DNA from: an uncultured Lachnospiraceae bacterium
Lineage (GTDB): Bacteria > Bacillota > Clostridia > Lachnospirales > Lachnospiraceae
Direction: 5' to 3'
NCBI GenBank assembly: GCA_946626215.1
Contig: CAMOUD010000008.1
Location: 1 to 38,507, forward strand
DNA length: 38,507 bases
Shown here: positions 30,548 to 38,466 of the stretch, in pieces
Layout: every line of letters begins with the position of its first letter
Numbering within the stretch: the first letter of the stretch is position 1
Notes under the pieces: generated by a model
Database searches by the model: none
Seen by the model: only the letters and a program-made list of their open reading frames with translations
What the model was told of the DNA's origin: nothing
Translations under genes and position numbers: made by a program

Positions 30548-32605
30548 ATGAAACGCAGACTGGCACTGATTCTCACACTCATACTGACTATGATGGTCCC
30601 CATGCAGGCCCTGGCCGCGTCTCCGGAGGAGACGGAGGTCATGGAGGAGACTGTGGAAGCAGCCCCTGCTGCCCAGGCTCCTGCCGCTGAGGAACCCGCT
30701 CCCGAGCCTGCCGTCAAGGAAGAGGCCGCTCCGGCGGAGACCGCCTCCGAAGCCGGAACGACTGCCCCCGCCGCGGAAGAGGAGAAGAAGGAGGAGGCCG
30801 CAGAGGCATCCACCGAGGCTCCCGCCCAGGCATCCACCGAAGCCCCTGCCGAGGCGTCCGCCGAGGCTCCCGCTGCCGTGAATGAGGAGACAGATCCCGC
30901 CCTGGCAGCTGAGACCGAGGAAGCCCTGACCGAAGAAGAGGCCCTGACCGAGGAAGTCCTTACAGAAGAGGAAGAGCTCCTGGAAGAGGAAGAACTGGCA
31001 GAGGAAGATCCTGAATTCGCGGGCTACATGGCAGCCGACAAGCTCAAGTATGACTACGCCATCAAGGCCCCCGGCTCCAGCAGCCTCAAGGTCTATTCCA
31101 AGGCCACCTTCGGCATCACCACCAAGGCTCCCGCCTCCGCCTACCAGGTCGTCTGGAAGATGGCTCCCGCCTCCGGCAAGGGCACCTTCGGCACCATCGG
31201 CAAGAAGGACGGCGTCTTTGAGGGCACCAAGGCCGGCAAGATCAAGGTCACGGCCCAGATCTATGAGTCCGTCACCAAGAAGACCAAGTCCTACACCAAG
31301 GAAGTGACCATCGCCGGTCTCGGCGGCTGGACCAAGGTGGGCGGCAATACCCGCTACTATGCCAAGAACGCCAAGAACAAGGACGACTACTACAAGGGCT
31401 GGCATGAGATTGAAAAGAACAAGTGGTACTATTTCAATCCTAAGAACGGCTACGGCGAGCTCAACTATGTGGACCTTTCCAAGGACACGACCGTCAAGGG
31501 CGAAGTCTCCGGCAAGAAGATCACCTTCGGCAAGGGCCGCCATTACTTTGACAAGAGCAACGGCCTGGCTATCATCCACAGCGTGACTGCCGACAAGAAC
31601 GGCCTCTACTACTGCTCGAACAAGAAGTCCTACTACCTGGTCAACAAGAAGTCCGTGGCCCTGACAGACTGGCAGGGGACCAGCCTGGGCTGGCAGTATT
31701 TCGACCCTAAGACCGGTCTGGCCTATAAGGGCGACAAGAACGGCTGGTGGACCTGCAAGAAGGATACCAAGATCTCCGGCACCGATCCCAAGACCGGCAA
31801 GAAGATCTCCTATACCGTCAAGAAGGGCAAGCACCACTTCAACGACAAGGGCGTCCTGGCCATCAGCTGCTGGCAGAAGGCCGGCAGCGCCAAGTTCTAC
31901 TTCGACAAGAACGGCTTCGTCAAGACCGGATGGGTCACTGTCAACAACAAGACCTACTACGTGGACAAGTCCAAGGGCCAGTACACCGGACTGAAGACCA
32001 TCAGCAAGAAGACCTACTACTTCGACTCCAACGGCGTCCGCCAGTCCGGCTGGTTCAAGATCAACAACGCCCTCTATTATTTCGATTCCAAGGGCGTCAT
32101 GCAGAAGAACAAGTCCGTCAACGGCATCAAGCTGGATAAGAACGGCAAGGCGACCGGCGACTCCAAGAAGATCGCCATGGTCAGCAAGGCCCAGCAGTTC
32201 ACATCCAAGTCCAGCTACCTGATCATCCTGGACAAGAAGACCCATAAGGTGGGCATCTTCAAGGGCAAGAAGAACAACTGGGTGCTCCAGCAGTACGTAG
32301 ACTGCTCCATCGGCATCACAGGTCCCAAGACCGGCAAGTGCATCACCCCTTCCGGCTACTTCCGGACTGTCTTTACCGAATACCACAGGGTCTATACTCT
32401 TTCCGCTACCTTCTACAACACCTATGTATCGGGCGGATTCTTCTTCCACTCGGTCCTCTACAGCAAGTATGACTCCAGCCCTGTCAACGTCGTGGACGGC
32501 CGCTTCGGCCTGAACATCTCCAACGGCTGCGTACGGCTGCCCATGTCCGCCTGCAAGTTCATCTACAACAACTGCAAGAAGGACACCACCGTCATCTCCA
32601 ACTGA
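30548..32605 (+). CDS. secreted L,D-transpeptidase with cell-wall-binding repeats (2)
   Basis: This 685-residue paralogue of the previous protein has a signal peptide at about 1-23, a long Glu/Ala/Pro/Thr stalk at about 24-155, and a small Ig-like domain at about 160-258. Cell-wall-binding repeats (GWVTVNNKTYYVDKSKG, GWFKINNALYYFDSKG and others) span about 260-535. The C-terminal YkuD domain has a canonical active site: His634 (FFHSVLY) and ISNGCVRLP with Cys661 and the following Arg. It should form or exchange L,D crosslinks in peptidoglycan or anchor proteins to it. The repeats resemble choline-binding modules, so LicD-modified polymer is a plausible ligand (inference). Lys and Gly codons are strongly biased to AAG and GGC, which suggests high expression. 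gaggaaag before the ATG fixes the start. Confidence 0.92.
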   Translation: MKRRLALILTLILTMMVPMQALAASPEETEVMEETVEAAPAAQAPAAEEPAPEPAVKEEAAPAETASEAGTTAPAAEEEKKEEAAEASTEAPAQASTEAPAEASAEAPAAVNEETDPALAAETEEALTEEEALTEEVLTEEEELLEEEELAEEDPEFAGYMAADKLKYDYAIKAPGSSSLKVYSKATFGITTKAPASAYQVVWKMAPASGKGTFGTIGKKDGVFEGTKAGKIKVTAQIYESVTKKTKSYTKEVTIAGLGGWTKVGGNTRYYAKNAKNKDDYYKGWHEIEKNKWYYFNPKNGYGELNYVDLSKDTTVKGEVSGKKITFGKGRHYFDKSNGLAIIHSVTADKNGLYYCSNKKSYYLVNKKSVALTDWQGTSLGWQYFDPKTGLAYKGDKNGWWTCKKDTKISGTDPKTGKKISYTVKKGKHHFNDKGVLAISCWQKAGSAKFYFDKNGFVKTGWVTVNNKTYYVDKSKGQYTGLKTISKKTYYFDSNGVRQSGWFKINNALYYFDSKGVMQKNKSVNGIKLDKNGKATGDSKKIAMVSKAQQFTSKSSYLIILDKKTHKVGIFKGKKNNWVLQQYVDCSIGITGPKTGKCITPSGYFRTVFTEYHRVYTLSATFYNTYVSGGFFFHSVLYSKYDSSPVNVVDGRFGLNISNGCVRLPMSACKFIYNNCKKDTTVISN

Positions 32606-32685
32606 TGAGGAGAAGACCGGAAGGGATCCTCTCCGGACAGGGAGAAGGTCCTGCTGAAAGGTCATAAATCAAGCGTAAATCAAAG

Positions 32686-32730
32686 GCCGCGGAGCCATGG
32701 CAGCATTTCACCATGGCCCCGCGGCTTTTT
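32686..32730 (+). terminator. Rho-independent terminator after the transpeptidase pair
   Basis: gccgcgg/ccgcggc (32686-32692 and 32719-32725) and gccatgg/ccatggc (32694-32700 and 32711-32717) stack into a 14-bp stem with one mismatch. Five T follow (32726-32730). Confidence 0.95.
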
Positions 32731-33005
32731 GTCATGTCTTACGGGCAGGGGCGTTCCCGCTTTCCGCCGGGTACCCTCTCAGCGTGCGGGAAGCCTGTTC
32801 AGGCAGAGGAAGGGCCTTTGGATCCGGGACGAGGGCATGGACCGGGAGCATGCCCCGGAAACGGGAAATGACCGGAAGCAGGTGCCTGGGATACTGATGG
32901 AATGCCGGAATCGGGGTATAATGGATTCGGACGGTGTTTCAGATGACGCGCCGGCCGGATGAAGAAACGGAATATATGCTCTATGGGCCGGGACCGGGAG
33001 GTGAT
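32731..33005 (+). other. intergenic stretch without a supported gene
   Basis: Together with the terminator region this leaves 400 bases (32606-33005) without a gene. Short frames here start inside the terminator or lack a binding site and coding bias. The only clear signal is a perfect TATAAT at 32917-32922, with a weak CTGATG 17 bases upstream (32894-32899). It is the probable promoter of the GNAT gene. Confidence 0.5.
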
Positions 33006-33479
33006 ATGAGCGTGATCATACGAAAGCTCAGGGAGGACGAGACCGGGCTGCTGAAGGACTTCCTTTATGAGGCCATCTTCATCCCTGAAGGCGCGGAGCC
33101 TCCGGACAGATCGATCGTCGACCTTCCGGAGCTCGCCTTATACTATGAAAACTTCGGGGATGGTCCTGCTGACAACTGCCTGGCGGCCGAGGCCGGCGGC
33201 AGGGTCGTAGGCGCTGTCTGGTCCAGGATCATGGAGGATTACGGCCATGTGGACGACCAGACGCCCTCCCTTGCCATTTCCCTCTGCAGGGAATGCCGGG
33301 GCAGGGGCATCGGTACGGAAATGATGCGGAGGATGCTGGAGCTGCTTCGGGACCAGGGATGGAAGCGGGCCTCCCTCGCGGTACAGAAGGCCAACCCCGC
33401 GGTCAGGATGTACAGGGCCGTCGGCTTCCGGACGGCCTTTGAAAATGCCGAAGAATATATCATGGTGCGGGAATTATGA
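33006..33479 (+). CDS. GNAT-family N-acetyltransferase
   Basis: This 157-residue cytoplasmic protein begins VIIRKLREDETGLLKDFLYEAIF. It has the acetyl-CoA pyrophosphate-binding motif CRGRGIGTEMMRRMLELL near 98-115 and a late VQKANPAVRMYRAVGF segment near 126-141, all typical of GNAT enzymes. The acceptor is unknown. The frame extends upstream to 32934, but the excellent GGGAGGTGAT site at 32996-33005 selects ATG 33006. A small membrane-protein gene follows 63 bases later. No link to the polymer genes is evident. Confidence 0.92.
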   Translation: MSVIIRKLREDETGLLKDFLYEAIFIPEGAEPPDRSIVDLPELALYYENFGDGPADNCLAAEAGGRVVGAVWSRIMEDYGHVDDQTPSLAISLCRECRGRGIGTEMMRRMLELLRDQGWKRASLAVQKANPAVRMYRAVGFRTAFENAEEYIMVREL

Positions 33480-33542
33480 TCAGGTCCGGGGGCCGGTCCG
33501 GCCGGCGGGCTCCGCGCGGCTGAGAGGGAAAGGAGAAATGAA

Positions 33543-34031
33543 ATGATGAGGTGGATCAGGCTGTTCGGGGATCAGTATCTCGGGTTCTGGGCCCTGGGCC
33601 CTGTACTCTTTGCCCTGCAGGAGATCCCTTACATGGTGATGCCCTTTGTCCGTCTGGAAACGAATCCGATCATGAACATGACGGAAACTTCCATGGCGCT
33701 GGAGATCTGCGAAAAGGTCCTGGGGATCCTGTGCGTCGCCCTTATGACCTTTGTCGTGCACAGGGACGCGGTGCTTTTTTCTATTTCGGACGGAAAAGAG
33801 CGCTTTTTCTTTATACTGGCGGGAATCCTGTTGGCCGCCAACTTCGCGGGCTGGGCCCTGTATTTCTCCGGCCGGCAGAGCCTTTTTATCATGATGATCT
33901 TTCTTGTGGTCCTGCCGCCGCTCTACTACGCGGCCATCGGCCTCTGGAGGCGGAACGTTCCTCTGGCGGCCGCGGGCGCTGTCTTCCTCGCTGCGCATTT
34001 TGCGCACGTGCTGGGGAACCTGAAGGGATGA
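33543..34031 (+). CDS. small multi-spanning membrane protein of unknown function
   Basis: This 162-residue, strongly hydrophobic protein has about five predicted helices (about 11-33, 53-70, 81-100, 106-128 and 136-155). Polar patches include LQEIPYMVMPF, METNP-like LETNPIMNMTETS and a final AAHFAHVLGNLK. I do not recognise a characterised family. The conserved-looking charged loop between helices 1 and 2 suggests a real, conserved protein rather than a random frame. AAGGAGA (33529-33535) precedes the ATG at good spacing. It may be co-transcribed with the GNAT gene and ends at the convergent terminator 34096-34123. Confidence 0.8.
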   Translation: MMRWIRLFGDQYLGFWALGPVLFALQEIPYMVMPFVRLETNPIMNMTETSMALEICEKVLGILCVALMTFVVHRDAVLFSISDGKERFFFILAGILLAANFAGWALYFSGRQSLFIMMIFLVVLPPLYYAAIGLWRRNVPLAAAGAVFLAAHFAHVLGNLKG

Positions 34032-34071
34032 ATCTCCCCGCCCATGAGACGGGGCACTGAACAGAGGAAGA

Positions 34072-34123
34072 GCCCGGCCGGGAGCCGGGCACGCGAAAGG
34101 ACCGGGCCAGGGCCCGGTCCTTT
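34072..34123. terminator. bidirectional terminator between convergent genes
   Basis: aaaggaccgggcc (34096-34108) and ggcccggtccttt (34111-34123) form a 13-bp inverted repeat with A and T ends suited to both strands. A second hairpin, gcccggc (34072-34078) with gccgggc (34084-34090), precedes it. Confidence 0.8.
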
Positions 34124-34161
34124 CTATGAGAGATTCGAATTAAGAAGTGAAAAATCTTTTG

Positions 34162-35463
34162 TTACCAGTCGATCATGGTGACCGGAATGTAGTTGTTGGC
34201 GAAGAGGTTGTCCAGGGTGTAGACCTTGTCCACTCTCCAGGAGGTGTTGGCTCCCTTTTCCAGGCCGGACTGCTCGATGCACTTGACATAGCCGTTGCCG
34301 ACATAGGTGACCATGCGGACGTGGCCGCTGGAGCCCTCGCCGTGGAGGACCAGATCGCCGGGAAGAAGGTTCTCATAGGCCTTGACCATGACGGCCTTGC
34401 CGTTCTTCTTGCAGATCTTGGAGGAGGAGAGGCTCTTTAAGTGGTCATACTTGCCGACGGTCTTGCAGTAGCCGTAGACCGGGAACATGCCTCTGGTGGT
34501 GGTGATGGGGAACTTCTTGTTGACCTGATAGTAGGCCAGGCTGCAGGAAGAGGAGCAGTCGCTGCCCATGTAGGTCTTGTTGGTGGCGGGGCCTGTGTAG
34601 GTGGTCCCGGACATCTTTTTCTTGAAGGCCGCTACGGTCGTGTTGCGGGTCCACTGGGAATAAGGGATGCCGTAATAGTAGGTGCCCTTCTTCCACTTGA
34701 TGGAGGTGGTGCGCCAGTAGTTGATGGTCTTCTTGGGGGTCCACTTGATGGTGGCCATCTGGCGGATATAGTCAACGACCTTGGCCCTCTTCTGGCCGAT
34801 GGCGGTATCGGACAGGTAGACCTGGGTGCTTTCCAGGAGCTCGGTATCGGAGAGCTTCCACTTCTGGGCCTTGGAGCCGGTCCTGGAGAAGGTGAAGACA
34901 TTGGTCCGGTTGCGGTAGATGCCGCCGCGGACATCCAGGTAGTTGCCGAGCTTGGACTGGATGTACATATAGCCGTTGCCGGCGTCATAGAAGCGCCAGA
35001 GCTGGGCATCAGTCCCGTTGGGAGTAAAGATCTGCACATTGGTCCGGATGGCGGGATTGCCGTTCTCCACGTCCAGGCACTTGCCGGAGATGACGTTGGT
35101 AATGGTATACCAGCCCTTGCCCTGATGCTTGATCACGAACTTCTGGTTGTTGCTGCCGTTGTTCTCGTAGATCTGGACATTGCCGCCGTCAGACGCCCGG
35201 CCGCCGGAAACATCCAGCCTGGCCTTTTTGCCGACGCCCGAGATCAGGTTGTAGGTCCCGTCGGCGGGCTTCAGGTAGTTGCTGGCGAACTTAACGGCAG
35301 TTTTGGTGCTTGTCACCGACGTTTCCACTTCCGCTTCCGCTGTGACGATGTTGTTCTCTGCCGCCATGGCGGGAAGGGAAGAAAGGCTTCCGGCAGCGAT
35401 GGCCAGCGCCAGTGACAGTACGGTAAGGAACCGCGTCAGGTGTCTGCAGATCGTTCGATTCAT
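34162..35463 (-). CDS. secreted ricin-type lectin plus NlpC/P60-like hydrolase
   Basis: This is a 433-residue exported protein. A signal peptide covers about 1-35 (ending AMAA). A ricin-B-like beta-trefoil spans about 60-205, with repeated NVQIY..N.SNNQKF, NVQIFTPNGTDAQLWRF and NVFTFSRTGSKAQKWKL units (the QxW motif). The C-terminal NlpC/P60- or amidase-like domain shows Cys303 (GSDCSSSCS), a GDLVLHG strand and His381 (SGHVRMV). The lectin should bind wall sugars while the Cys/His site cuts peptidoglycan peptides. A longer frame starts at 35484, but GAGGGAG 8 bases upstream selects ATG 35463. It is the only minus-strand gene in this part and diverges from the LtaS-like gene. Confidence 0.85.
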   Translation of the reverse strand: MNRTICRHLTRFLTVLSLALAIAAGSLSSLPAMAAENNIVTAEAEVETSVTSTKTAVKFASNYLKPADGTYNLISGVGKKARLDVSGGRASDGGNVQIYENNGSNNQKFVIKHQGKGWYTITNVISGKCLDVENGNPAIRTNVQIFTPNGTDAQLWRFYDAGNGYMYIQSKLGNYLDVRGGIYRNRTNVFTFSRTGSKAQKWKLSDTELLESTQVYLSDTAIGQKRAKVVDYIRQMATIKWTPKKTINYWRTTSIKWKKGTYYYGIPYSQWTRNTTVAAFKKKMSGTTYTGPATNKTYMGSDCSSSCSLAYYQVNKKFPITTTRGMFPVYGYCKTVGKYDHLKSLSSSKICKKNGKAVMVKAYENLLPGDLVLHGEGSSGHVRMVTYVGNGYVKCIEQSGLEKGANTSWRVDKVYTLDNLFANNYIPVTMIDW

Positions 35464-35530
35464 ACTCTTTTCTCCCTCTTTCATATGCAGGCGGGACCAT
35501 TCCCGCAGATGTTACAGACCTGTTGAGAGT

Positions 35531-35559
35531 ATTTTAACATATCTGTCACAATTTTGTAA
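35531..35559 (-). promoter_or_regulatory. promoter of the lectin-hydrolase gene
   Basis: On the minus strand TTACAA (35559-35554), a 17-base spacer and TAAAAT (35536-35531) lie in an AT-rich stretch of the divergent intergenic region. Confidence 0.55.
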
Positions 35560-35597
35560 AATATATTCTATTTTTTCTTAATTAATTTAAAAATATT

Positions 35598-35606
35598 TGC
35601 TATGAT
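35598..35606 (+). promoter_or_regulatory. extended -10 promoter of the LtaS-like gene
   Basis: TGC TATGAT (35598-35606) is an extended -10 element. It implies a leader of about 150 bases before ATG 35762. Confidence 0.6.
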
Positions 35607-35688
35607 AGGAATAGACAAGAAAAAACCCTCGTGGTAAGGTAGTGTCTGCGATATCTGAAATAAGAAGACATTCCGATCATCCCGCCCG

Positions 35689-35736
35689 GGCCGGCCTCCG
35701 GCCACCGGAAAAGGGAGCCTTTCCGAAGGGATTTTT
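35689..35736 (+). promoter_or_regulatory. tandem hairpins in the LtaS-like leader
   Basis: ggccgg (35689-35694) pairs with ccggcc (35698-35703). cggaaaagg (35706-35714) pairs with cctttccg (35718-35725) with one bulged A. A run of five T begins at 35732, seven bases after the second stem. It resembles a weak terminator or attenuator ahead of the gene. No known riboswitch motif was recognised. Confidence 0.35.
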
Positions 35737-35761
35737 GTCATAGAAAAACGGAGAACCATAT

Positions 35762-37774
35762 ATGTCCGAAAGCACCATGGATCATAAGGAAGAAAGAGAA
35801 GAGATCCTCCAGACGGAGGGCGGAGAAAAGAAGGCCGGGCAAAGGCGCAGGAGGGCGGCAGGAAGCCGCCGGACGGGCCTGGCCCGGCAGAATATGAAGA
35901 AGGATGGCCGGTCCGGCCGGGGAGGAAGAAGGAGAAGGCGCCGTCCGGGCCCCGGAAAGGGACTGAAGGCCCTGGCGGTCTTTGCCGTCATCTTTTTTGC
36001 CCTGTCCATCTTCCTGCTCTTTGCCGCCAGGATGCTCTTTGACAACTGGGCGGAGCTGACCATCGATGAGATCATGTTCCACCTCAAGACCTCCATCCAG
36101 GGAACGGACACCTCCATGGTCAGGGGCTTCGTGATCCGCTACGGCCTGCCGGCAGCGGCTCTGGTGGCCCTCCTGATCGTCATGCTGGTCAGGAGACGGA
36201 GGAACCGGGTCCGGTTCCGCAGGGTCACCGTCCTCGCCCTGGTCCTGGCCCTTCTGGCGGACATCTTTACCTTTTATCAGGTGGAGATCAACCTGGGACT
36301 CCTGGACTATTTCCGCTATCAGGGGGAGGACTCCACCTTTGTGGAGGACAACTACGCCGATCCGGCGGCCGTGGAGCTGACCTTCCCGGAAAAGAAGCGG
36401 AACCTGATCTACATCTACCTGGAATCCATGGAGATGACCTACGCGGATGAGGCAAGCGGCGGGGCCTTCCCGGAAAATGTCATTCCGGAGCTGACGGCCC
36501 TGGCCCAGGAGAACGAGGATTTTTCCGGAGAGGATCCGGCCCTCAACGGCGGGGAGTGCCTGGCCGGCACCACCTGGACCATGGCGGGCCTTTTCGGCCA
36601 GTCCGCGGCCCTTCCCCTCAAGTCCACCATCGGAGACAACGAGATGGACAAGCAGGACAGCTTCTTCCCGGGCATCACGACCCTGGGAGACATCCTGGAG
36701 GACAACGGCTACGAGCAGTACTTCCTGCTGGGGAGCGACGTGACCTTCGGAGGCCGCAGGCTCTACTACAGGGACCACGGCAACTTCCATCTCTACGACT
36801 ATTACCACGCCGTGGATGTGGGCTGGATCCCCGAGGGCTATGTCAAGACCTGGGGCTTTGAGGACGAAAAGCTCTTCACCTTTGCCCGGGAGACCCTGAC
36901 AGAGCTGGCGGCAAAGGAAGAGCCCTTCAACCTGACCCTCCTGACGGTGGACACCCACTTTGAGGACGGCTTTGTCTGCGACCTCTGCCGGGAGGACTTC
37001 GGAGACAACCAGTACGCCAATGTCATGGCCTGCTCCAGCCGCCAGGTGACGGAATTTGTCCGCTGGTGCCAGGAACAGGATTTCTACGAGAACACCACCA
37101 TCATCCTCAGCGGGGACCATACCACCATGGACCACGATTTCTGTGACGGGGTCCCGGCTGACTATACCAGAAGGACCTATACCTGCTACATCAACCCGGC
37201 CGCCGAGCCGGTCCGGAATGAAAGACGGACCTACTCCACCATGGACAACTTCCCCACGACCCTGGCGGCTCTGGGCGTGGAGATCAAAGGAGACAGGCTG
37301 GGCCTTGGCACCAATCTCTTCTCGGATGAAAAGACCCTGCTGGAGCAGTACAGCAAGTCCTTCATCGACGCGGAATTCAACAAGCATTCCGAATACATGG
37401 ACAGGCTCATGGCCGTGGAGATCACGGATTCCATCGTGGAAAAGGTCCAGAAGCAGGCCGAGTTCAAGTTCGAGGTGACCAACGAGGAGGGCGGCCGGGA
37501 AGTCATCTTCTATATCGGCACGGCCCTGAACCGGGACGGCATCGATTCGGTGGAGGTCTATTTCTGGACGGAGGGCGCGCCCGACGAGGTCCACCGGCTG
37601 GAGATGGAGGATACCACGGACTACGACGTCCCCCACGCCAAGAAGATCCAGTTCTCGGCCTTCATCGACCTGGATGACTATCCGGAGGGGACAAGGCACT
37701 ATGAAGGCTATATCAATACCATAGACGGCCAGAGATTCCTGGCGGCGGAATACAGTTCGGAAACGGGAGAATGA
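35762..37774 (+). CDS. LtaS/MdoB-type sulfatase-fold phosphotransferase
   Basis: This 670-residue membrane protein has a strongly basic cytoplasmic N-terminus (Arg/Lys-rich, about 25-66) and three helices (about 68-94, 122-142 and 151-173), fewer than the usual five of LtaS. A large external sulfatase-fold domain follows with YLESME (metal-binding Glu), GTTWTMAGLFGQ near 269-281 holding the probable Thr nucleophile, VDTHFEDG and LSGDHTTM. The C-terminal about 100 residues form an extra beta-rich domain. Family members transfer phosphoglycerol or similar groups from lipid donors to polymers or glycans. It could build or decorate the envelope polymer. The start follows CGGAGA at about 35749-35754. 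hisB begins 17 bases after its stop. Confidence 0.9.
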   Translation: MSESTMDHKEEREEILQTEGGEKKAGQRRRRAAGSRRTGLARQNMKKDGRSGRGGRRRRRRPGPGKGLKALAVFAVIFFALSIFLLFAARMLFDNWAELTIDEIMFHLKTSIQGTDTSMVRGFVIRYGLPAAALVALLIVMLVRRRRNRVRFRRVTVLALVLALLADIFTFYQVEINLGLLDYFRYQGEDSTFVEDNYADPAAVELTFPEKKRNLIYIYLESMEMTYADEASGGAFPENVIPELTALAQENEDFSGEDPALNGGECLAGTTWTMAGLFGQSAALPLKSTIGDNEMDKQDSFFPGITTLGDILEDNGYEQYFLLGSDVTFGGRRLYYRDHGNFHLYDYYHAVDVGWIPEGYVKTWGFEDEKLFTFARETLTELAAKEEPFNLTLLTVDTHFEDGFVCDLCREDFGDNQYANVMACSSRQVTEFVRWCQEQDFYENTTIILSGDHTTMDHDFCDGVPADYTRRTYTCYINPAAEPVRNERRTYSTMDNFPTTLAALGVEIKGDRLGLGTNLFSDEKTLLEQYSKSFIDAEFNKHSEYMDRLMAVEITDSIVEKVQKQAEFKFEVTNEEGGREVIFYIGTALNRDGIDSVEVYFWTEGAPDEVHRLEMEDTTDYDVPHAKKIQFSAFIDLDDYPEGTRHYEGYINTIDGQRFLAAEYSSETGE

Positions 37775-37791
37775 TCAGAGAGGAGGTCCGC

Positions 37792-38385
37792 ATGGAGATC
37801 AGAAAAGCCGAGGTCACAAGAAAGACCAGGGAGACGGACATTACCTGCGTCCTGGCCCTGGACGGGACAGGGACCTATGACATTGATACGGGCGTGGGAT
37901 TTTTCGACCACATGCTCGCGGGATTTGCCAGGCACGGCCTCTTTGACCTGACCCTGCGCTGCAGGGGGGACCTGGAGGTGGACTGCCACCACACCATCGA
38001 GGACTGCGGGATCGTCCTGGGAACCTGCATCGCCAGGGCCCTGGGAGACAAGAAGGCCATTAAGCGCTTCGGCCAGGCCATCCTGCCCATGGATGAGGCC
38101 CTGATCCTCTGCGCGGTGGACCTGTCCGGCAGGCCTTACTACCAGTCCGATCTGGCCTTTACCGCGGAGCGGATCGGGACCATGGATACGGAGATGGTCC
38201 GGGAGTTCTTCTATTCGGTCTCCTATGGGGCCATGATGAACCTCCACTTCCACATGTTCACGGGAGAGAACAACCACCACATCGCGGAGTGCGCCTTCAA
38301 GGCCTTCGGCAAGGCCCTGGATATGGCGACCCTCCGGGAGGACAGGCTGGGCGAAGGCGTCTGGTCCACCAAGGGCGTCCTGTGA
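37792..38385 (+). CDS. hisB: imidazoleglycerol-phosphate dehydratase
   Basis: This 197-residue enzyme of histidine synthesis converts imidazole glycerol phosphate to imidazole acetol phosphate. All signatures are visible: GVGFFDHMLAGFARHGLFDLT near 43-63, DCHHTIEDCGIVLG near 72-85, MDEAL, DLSGRPY and GENNHHIAECAFKAFG near 163-178 (Mn-binding His residues). It is the monofunctional form without a phosphatase domain. The frame extends to 37771, overlapping the previous gene, but GAGGAGGT just upstream selects ATG 37792. Its closeness to the LtaS-like gene suggests read-through transcription. Other his genes are not in the window. Confidence 0.97.
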   Translation: MEIRKAEVTRKTRETDITCVLALDGTGTYDIDTGVGFFDHMLAGFARHGLFDLTLRCRGDLEVDCHHTIEDCGIVLGTCIARALGDKKAIKRFGQAILPMDEALILCAVDLSGRPYYQSDLAFTAERIGTMDTEMVREFFYSVSYGAMMNLHFHMFTGENNHHIAECAFKAFGKALDMATLREDRLGEGVWSTKGVL

Positions 38386-38434
38386 GCCCTGCGGGAAAAA
38401 GGACACAGGCGGATCATAAGCGGAGAAGGATAAG

Positions 38435-38466
38435 GCCGGACGGGAGAGGGGATCTCCCGGTCCGGC
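38435..38466 (+). repeat. long GC-rich hairpin downstream of hisB
   Basis: gccggac (38435-38441) plus gggaga (38442-38447) pair with tctccc (38453-38458) and, after one bulged G, gtccggc (38460-38466). No T tract follows, so it is not a standard terminator. A frame opening at ATG 38470 stays open to the window edge but has no credible binding site. Confidence 0.5.

Noticed and set aside
32697-32962. Two overlapping short frames after the transpeptidase terminator
   Set aside because: They begin within or at the terminator hairpin, lack ribosome binding sites and have random-looking composition.
35607-35740. Known riboswitch in the LtaS-like leader
   Set aside because: I looked for cyclic-di-GMP, SAM, TPP and preQ1 core motifs and saw none.
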